NCBI GenBank assembly: GCA_035610835.1
Contig: CM069449.1
Span: 6,966,542 to 7,030,541 of the forward strand
Source of the DNA: Ophiura sarsii
Lineage: Eukaryota; Echinodermata; Ophiuroidea; Amphilepidida; Ophiuridae
Direction: 5' to 3'
DNA: 64,000 nt
Shown here: in pieces, positions 56,872 through 64,000 of the stretch
Numbering within the stretch: the stretch's first letter is position 1
How the letters are laid out: each line of letters opens with the position of its first letter
Notes under the pieces: generated by a model
The model's database searches: none
Seen by the model: only the letters and a program-made list of their open reading frames with translations
What the model was told of the DNA's origin: nothing
Position numbers and translations under genes: made by a program

Positions 56872-59489
56872 CGTGCGTGCATGCAAATTACCCGTAGGCC
56901 TACTTGCCTTAAATCCTCAATTTTACAGCGGCAAAATTCGGTAGCCTGTCGACGGTATTATTTCTATCCACTTGAACCCCTACACCCCTCCCCACGACCC
57001 CTCCCCCAAAGTTCGACACATCATAGCACGCCATATACTAATGGGCCCGACTGCATCGATACTGATTTTTTTCTTCTTGATTTAAAAAAAAAAAAAAATT
57101 AATATCAATATAAGCGATACTCACGGAAGTACGAGACACTTCCATACTTCCATGATAACCGGCTAATTGTTGGCTGTGACTGAATTCAAAATTTTACTCT
57201 CCACGTAACTTTTGAATTTAGCGCCACTTATTATCCATACCGTGATTGCTGTTTTATATAGGGATATGTACACGTACATGCACAATGCTGTCTCGCGCCG
57301 AGCGCGCGGCAAACCAACGCACCTGTTGGCATTGTTAGAATTTAGAACGCGGATAATTAGAGCTCGCACCAAAATACCTGGGATGTTCTCGCTGTAAATA
57401 ATGAATTAAACACTTTTCGCTAACTTCAAAATATTGTTTTAAAATAATGTTGAGACTTCAGCATTTTGATAGACTTAATTTATTTTTAATATTTTGTTTG
57501 AATCTATAAAAATGTGTTGTTTAAAACAATTCAGCCAACATTGTTTAAGTTTTAAACAACATTGGTAAAATAAACTTTGATTTTCATAAATTTAACCAAT
57601 AATTGTTTAAAATTTAACCAAAATTGTGCAAATTTAAACAATGTTGGCTAAATGTTTTTAAACAACAATTTTTTAAACAGTGTTTTAACAGTGTAACAAC
57701 AACAACAACAAACAACAATTACAACTTAAACCAACAACAAATCCCTGTAGGTCCCATTTAGGGGTGTTTCCGTAACCTGACATACTTTATCTGACATACT
57801 TTATCTGACACAGTTTTGTCTGACACAGTTTTTTTTAGGCGTTTGATGAACTCCTGAAATAAACTTACCCCCTGAAATGGCTATTCCATCAAATAAACGT
57901 ACCCCCTCTGAAATAAAAGGCTGTTCCATCAAATAAACTTACCCCCTCCTTTATTTCAGAGGGAGTAAGTTTATTAGATGGAATTTAAGAGGGAGTAAGT
58001 TTATTTGATGTAACAGCTTTTTATTTCAGAGGGAGTAAGTGTAGAACAGCCTTTTATTTCAGAGGGAGTAAGTGTAGAACAGCCTTTTATTTCAGAGGGA
58101 GTAAGTGTAGAACAGCCTTTTATTTCAGAGGGAGTAAGTGTATTTGATGGAAAATATAGGCTTTTCAATCAAACAAACTTACCCCCTCTGAAATGACTAT
58201 TCCATCAAATAAAATTACTCCCTCTGAAACAAAAGGCTATTCCATCAAATAAACTTACTCCCTCTCAAATGGCTATTCCATCAAATAATTCCTCTGAAAT
58301 AAAAGGCTGTTCTACACTTACCCCCTCTGAAATAAAAGGCTGTTACATCAAATAAACTTACTCCCTCTGAAATTCCATTAAATAAACGTACTCCCTCTGA
58401 AATAAAGGATGGGGTAAGTTTATTTGATGGAATAGCCATTTCAGGGGGTAAGTTTATTTCAGGAGTTCATCAAACGCCTAAAAAAACATTGTCAGATAAA
58501 ACTGTGTCAGATAAAGTATGTCAGGTTACGGACCCCCCCCCCCCCCCCCCCCCATTTAGTGATGTCGGGTTTTAAGATTTTTACTAAGTTCGCTAAATGG
58601 ATAATAATTTAGCGCGCTTCAATTTGTCTCAGAATCTACTGACATGAATTTTTGAGTCAAGTAAAATTCTGGTGTTTGCTTAAACTCTGAACATAAATAA
58701 TAGGTCAAATTGAAATAGCTAACACTTCAATGGTGCCATTCATAATATCAATTTAAAAAAAAAATGCTATCCTTATACGTTCAAATCGATCGAACTTGGC
58801 TAAAATCAGTACTTTTTTTATTAAAAAAATACATTTTTGAACTTTGACCTCTACTTTCAAAGGAACGATGACTATGTATACACTCTCTTTTATATCAGCA
58901 ACTTTTCCATTTTGCCTTGAATCATATCACGAAATGTGGAGACAATTGCTTTCATATTATGCTCTGTGGGTCCCATTTAGCAATGTCGGGTTTTAAGATA
59001 TTTTACTAAGTTCGCTAAATGGATAATTTAGCGCGCTTCGCTGTCTCAGAATCTCGTGACATGGATTTTTGAAGTCAAGTAAAATTCTGGTGTTTTCTTA
59101 ACTCTGAACATAAATCTTAGGTCAAATTGAAATAGCTAACACTTCAAGGGTGCCATTCATAATATCAAATTTTAAAAACAATACTATTCTAAACCTTTTC
59201 CACGCGGCAGACAAGCGTGGTTAAGCGTTCAAATCGCTCAAACTTGACTAAAATCAGTACCTTTTAATACAAAAATACATTTTTGAACTTGGACCTCTAA
59301 TTTCAATGGAACGATGACTATGTATACACTCTTTTCTATATATGCAAATTTTCAATGTTGTCTTGAATCATATCACGAAATGTGGAGACAATTGCTTGCG
59401 TATTAGGCTCTGTATGTCCCATTTAGTAATGTCGGGTTTTAAGATTTTGTACTATATTTTTGGGAGTGTCGTCTGTCTATATTTTTAGG
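56872..59489 (+). repeat. Satellite unit 13, short form (2618 bp)
   Basis: Complete short unit with the foldback at 57762-58552. After the A run at offset about 235 it lacks about 36 bp found in most units, reading directly AAATTAATATCAATATAAGC. It shares this deletion with unit 14 and, by length and flank, unit 12. Confidence 0.95.
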
Positions 59490-62108
59490 CGTGCGTGCAT
59501 GCAAATTACCCGTAGGCCTACTTGCCTTAAATCCTCAATTTTACAGCGGCAAAATTCGGTAGCCTGTCGACGGTATTATTTCTATCCACTTGAACCCCTA
59601 CACCCCTCCCCACGACCCCTCCCCCAAAGTTCGACACATCATAGCACGCCATATACTAATGGGCCCGACTGCATCGATACTGATTTTTTTCTTCTTGATT
59701 TAAAAAAAAAAAAAAATTAATATCAATATAAGCGATACTCACGGAAGTACGAGACACTTCCATACTTCCATGATAACCGGCTAATTGTTGGCTGTGACTG
59801 AATTCAAAATTTTACTCTCCACGTAACTTTTGAATTTAGCGCCACTTATTATCCATACCGTGATTGCTGTTTTATATAGGGATATGTACACGTACATGCA
59901 CAATGCTGTCTCGCGCCGAGCGCGCGGCAAACCAACGCACCTGTTGGCATTGTTAGAATTTAGAACGCGGATAATTAGAGCTCGCACCAAAATACCTGGG
60001 ATGTTCTCGCTGTAAATAATGAATTAAACACTTTTCGCTAACTTCAAAATATTGTTTTAAAATAATGTTGAGACTTCAGCATTTTGATAGACTTAATTTA
60101 TTTTTAATATTTTGTTTGAATCTATAAAAATGTGTTGTTTAAAACAATTCAGCCAACATTGTTTAAGTTTTAAACAACATTGGTAAAATAAACTTTGATT
60201 TTCATAAATTTAACCAATAATTGTTTAAAATTTAACCAAAATTGTGCAAATTTAAACAATGTTGGCTAAATGTTTTTAAACAACAATTTTTTAAACAGTG
60301 TTTTAACAGTGTAACAACAACAACAACAAAAAACAATTACAACTTAAACCAACAACAAATCCCTGTAGGTCCCATTTAGGGGTGTTTCCGTAACCTGACA
60401 TACTTTATCTGACATACTTTATCTGACACAGTTTTGTCTGACACAGTTTTTTTTAGGCGTTTGATGAACTCCTGAAATAAACTTACCCCCTGAAATGGCT
60501 ATTCCATCAAATAAACGTACCCCCTCTGAATTAAAAGGCTGTTCCATCAAATAAACTTACCCCCTCCTTTATTTCAGAGGGAGTAAGTTTATTAGATGGA
60601 ATTTAAGAGGGAGTAAGTTTATTTGATGTAACAACTTTTTATTTCAGAGGGAGTAAGTGTAGAACAGCCTTTTATTTCAGAGGGAGTAAGTGTAGAACAG
60701 CCTTTTATTTCAGAGGGAGTAAGTGTAGAACAGCCTTTTATTTCAGAGGGAGTAAGTGTATTTGATGGAAAATATAGGCTTTTCAATCAAACAAACTTAC
60801 CCCCTCTGAAATGACTATTCCATCAAATAAAATTACTCCCTCTGAAACAAAAGGCTATTCCATCAAATAAACTTACTCCCTCTCAAATGGCTATTCCATC
60901 AAATAATTCCTCTGAAATAAAAGGCTGTTCTACACTTACCCCCTCTGAAATAAAAGGCTGTTACATCAAATAAACTTACTCCCTCTGAAATTCCATTAAA
61001 TAAACGTACTCCCTCTGAAATAAAGGATGGGGTAAGTTTATTTGATGGAATAGCCATTTCAGGGGGTAAGTTTATTTCAGGAGTTCATCAAACGCCTAAA
61101 AAAACATTGTCAGATAAAACTGTGTCAGATAAAGTATGTCAGGTTACGGACCCCCCCCCCCCCCCCCCCCCCCATTTAGTGATGTCGGGTTTTAAGATTT
61201 TTACTAAGTTCGCTAAATGGATAATAATTTAGCGCGCTTCAATTTGTCTCAGAATCTACTGACATGAATTTTTGAGTCAAGTAAAATTCTGGTGTTTGCT
61301 TAACTCTGAACATAAATAATAGGTCAAATTGAAATAGCTAACACTTCAATGGTGCCATTCATAATATCAATTTAAAAAAAAAATGCTATCCTTATACGTT
61401 CAAATCGATCGAACTTGGCTAAAATCAGTACTTTTTTTATTAAAAAAATACATTTTTGAACTTTGACCTCTACTTTCAAAGGAACGATGACTATGTATAC
61501 ATTTTCTTTTATATCAGCAACTTTTCCATTTTGCCTTGAATCATATCACGAAATGTGGAGACAATTGCTTTCATATTATGCTCTGTGGGTCCCATTTAGC
61601 AATGTCGGGTTTTAAGATTTTTTATTAAGTTCGCTAAATGGATAATATAGCGCGCTTCGCTGTCTCAGAGTCTCGTGACTTGGATTTTTGAAGTCAAGTA
61701 AAATTCTGGTGTTTTCTTAACTCTGAACATAAATCTTAGGTCAAATTGAAATAGCTAACACTTCAAGGGTGCCATTCATAATATCAAATTTTAAAAACAA
61801 TACTATTCTAAACCTTTTCCACGCGGCAGACAAGCGTGGTTAAGCGTTCAAATCGCTCAAACTTGACTAAAATCAGTACCTTTTAATACAAAAATACATT
61901 TTTGAACTTGGACCTCTAATTTCAATGGAACGATGACTATGTATACACTCTTTTCTATATATGCAAATTTTCAATGTTGTCTTGAATCATATCACGAAAT
62001 GTGGAGACAATTGCTTGCGTATTAGGCTCTGTATGTCCCATTTAGTAATGTCGGGTTTTAAGATTTTGTACTATATTTTTGGGAGTGTCGTCTGTCTATA
62101 TTTTTAGG
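59490..62108 (+). repeat. Satellite unit 14, short form (2619 bp)
   Basis: Complete short unit with the foldback at 60380-61172 and the same 36-bp deletion as unit 13. It carries more point changes than most units toward its end (for example TACATTTTCTTT, GATAATATAGCG and CAGAGTCTCGTGACTTGG near 61500-61685). Confidence 0.95.
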
Positions 62109-64000
62109 CGTGCGTGCATGCAAATTACCCGTAGGCCTACTTGCCTTAAATCCTCAATTTTACAGCGGCAAAATTCGGTAGCCTGTCGACGGTATTATTT
62201 CTATCCACTTGAACCCCTACACCCCTCCCCACGACCCCTCCCCCAAAGTTCGACACATCATAGCACGCCATATACTAATGGGCCCGACTGCATCGATACT
62301 GATTTTTTTCTTCTTGATTTAAAAAAAAAAAAAAAAACTTTTTAAAAATTGACCTCAACTTTATTTAAATTTAATATCAATATAAGCGATACTCACGGAA
62401 GTACGAGACACTTCCATACTTCCATGATAACCGGCTAATTGTTGGCTGTGACTGAATTCAAAATTTTACTCTCCACGTAACTTTTGAATTTAGCGCCACT
62501 TATTATCCATACCGTGATTGCTGTTTTATATAGGGATATGTACACGTACATGCACAATGCTGTCTCGCGCCGATCGCGCGGCAAACCAACGCACCTGTTG
62601 GCATTGTTAGAATTTAGAACGCGGATAATTAGAGCTCGCACCAAAATACCTGGGATGTTCTCGCTGTAAATAATGAATTAAACACTTTTCGCTAACTTCA
62701 AAATATTGTTTTAAAATAATGTTGAGACTTCAGCATTTTGATAGACTTAATTTATTTTTAATATTTTGTTTGAATCTATAAAAATGTGTTGTTTAAAACA
62801 ATTCAGCCAACATTGTTTAAGTTTTAAACAACATTGGTAAAATAAACTTTGATTTTCATAAATTTAACCAATAATTGTTTAAAATTTAACCAAAATTGTG
62901 CAAATTTAAACAATGTTGGCTAAATGTTTTTAAACAACAATTTTTTAAACAGTGTTTTAACAGTGTAACAACAACAACAACAAACAACAATTACAACTTA
63001 AACCAACAACAAATCCCTGTAGGTCCTATTTAGGGGTGTTTCCGTAACCTGACATACTTTATCTGACATACTTTATCTGACACAGTTTTGTCTGACAGTT
63101 TTTTTTAGGCGTTTGATGAACTCCTGAAATAAACTTACCCCCTGAAATGGCTATTCCATCAAATAAACGTACCCCCTCTGAAATAAAAGGCTGTTCCATC
63201 AAATAAACTTACCCCCTCCTTTATTTCAGAGGGAGTAAGTTTATTAGATGGAATTTAAGAGGGAGTAAGTTTATTTGATGTAACAGCTTTTTATTTCAGA
63301 GGGAGTAAGTGTAGAACAGCCTTTTATTTCAGAGGGAGTAAGTGTAGAACAGCCTTTTATTTCAGAGGGAGTAAGTGTATTTGATGGAAAATATGGGCTT
63401 TTCAATCAAACAAACTTACCCCCTCTGAAATGACTATTCCATCAAATAAAATTACTCCCTCTGAAACAAAAGGCTATTCCATCAAATAAACTTACTCCCT
63501 CTCAAATGGCTATTCCATCAAATAATTCCTCTGAAATAAAAGGCTGTTCTACACTTACCCCCTCTGAAATAAAAGGCTGTTACATCAAATAAACTTACTC
63601 CCTCTGAAATTCCATTAAATAAACGTACTCCCTCTGAAATAAAGGATGGGGTAAGTTTATTTGATGGAATAGCCATTTCAGGGGGTAAGTTTATTTCAGG
63701 AGTTCATCAAACGCCTAAAAAAACATTGTCAGATAAAACTGTGTCAGATAAAGTATGTCAGGTTACGGACCCCCCCCCCCCCCCCCCCCACCCCATTTAG
63801 TGATGTCGGGTTTTAAGATTTTTACTAAGTTCGCTAAATGGATAATAATTTAGCGCGCTTCAATTTGTCTCAGAATCTACTGACATGAATTTTTGAGTCA
63901 AGTAAAATTCTGGTGTTTGCTTAACTCTGAACATAAATAATAGGTCAAATTGAAATAGCTAACACTTCAATGGTGCCATTCATAATATCAATTTAAAAAA
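62109..64000 (+). repeat. Satellite unit 15, short form, cut by window end
   Basis: The unit continues to the last base of the window, which lies in monomer 'a'. The foldback is at 63034-63793, with only three minisatellite copies and an A interrupting the C tract. The left target duplication is mutated to TATTTAG. The array evidently continues beyond the window. Confidence 0.95.

Overview
The window looks like repetitive, gene-poor DNA from a eukaryote, most likely an invertebrate animal. The reasons are an intact RTE-like non-LTR retrotransposon, tRNA-derived SINE-like elements, many non-autonomous DNA elements, and a kilobase-scale tandem satellite interrupted by a 100-N assembly gap. The species cannot be fixed from the sequence. 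I find no host protein-coding gene, no rRNA gene and no convincing functional tRNA. The only long open reading frame (1010 codons) belongs to the retrotransposon.

Layout. Positions 1-14288 are five units of a large tandem repeat that alternate between a long form (3191 bp) and a short form (2653-2656 bp), so the real period is about 5.85 kb. The long form is the short form plus a 500-bp inverted-repeat insertion and one extra copy of a 33-bp minisatellite. A run of 100 N (14289-14388) is followed by 14389-23886, a mosaic of tRNA-like SINEs, miniature inverted-repeat elements, a 5'-truncated LINE tail, a large GC-rich palindrome and a segmental duplication. The same satellite resumes, in the same orientation, from 23887 to the end, now only as short-form units (units 6-15).

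The satellite unit is itself layered. It contains two and a fraction copies of an older monomer of about 420-447 bp, a segment of about 950 bp unrelated to the monomer, and a foldback element of about 0.8 kb. The foldback has long inverted arms, an internal minisatellite and a variable poly-C tract at one end, and it is flanked by a CATTTAG duplication. The unit was therefore built by insertions into an older satellite, re-amplified at 2.65 kb, and locally re-amplified as a dimer.

Three single-unit insertions are younger than the amplification, because neighbouring units give the empty site. A complete 3.6-kb RTE-like element lies at 37360-40991 with an exact 11-bp target duplication. A 1.7-kb GGGGCCC-ended composite inverted-repeat element lies at 43909-45604. 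At 47530-56410 two head-to-tail elements (0.92 kb and 7.96 kb) share both ends and sit precisely between two T residues without target duplication, with a hairpin 11 nt before the 3' end. The last pair is the most interesting object here. Its insertion habits match rolling-circle Helentron/Helitron2-type transposons, although no Rep or helicase gene is visible.
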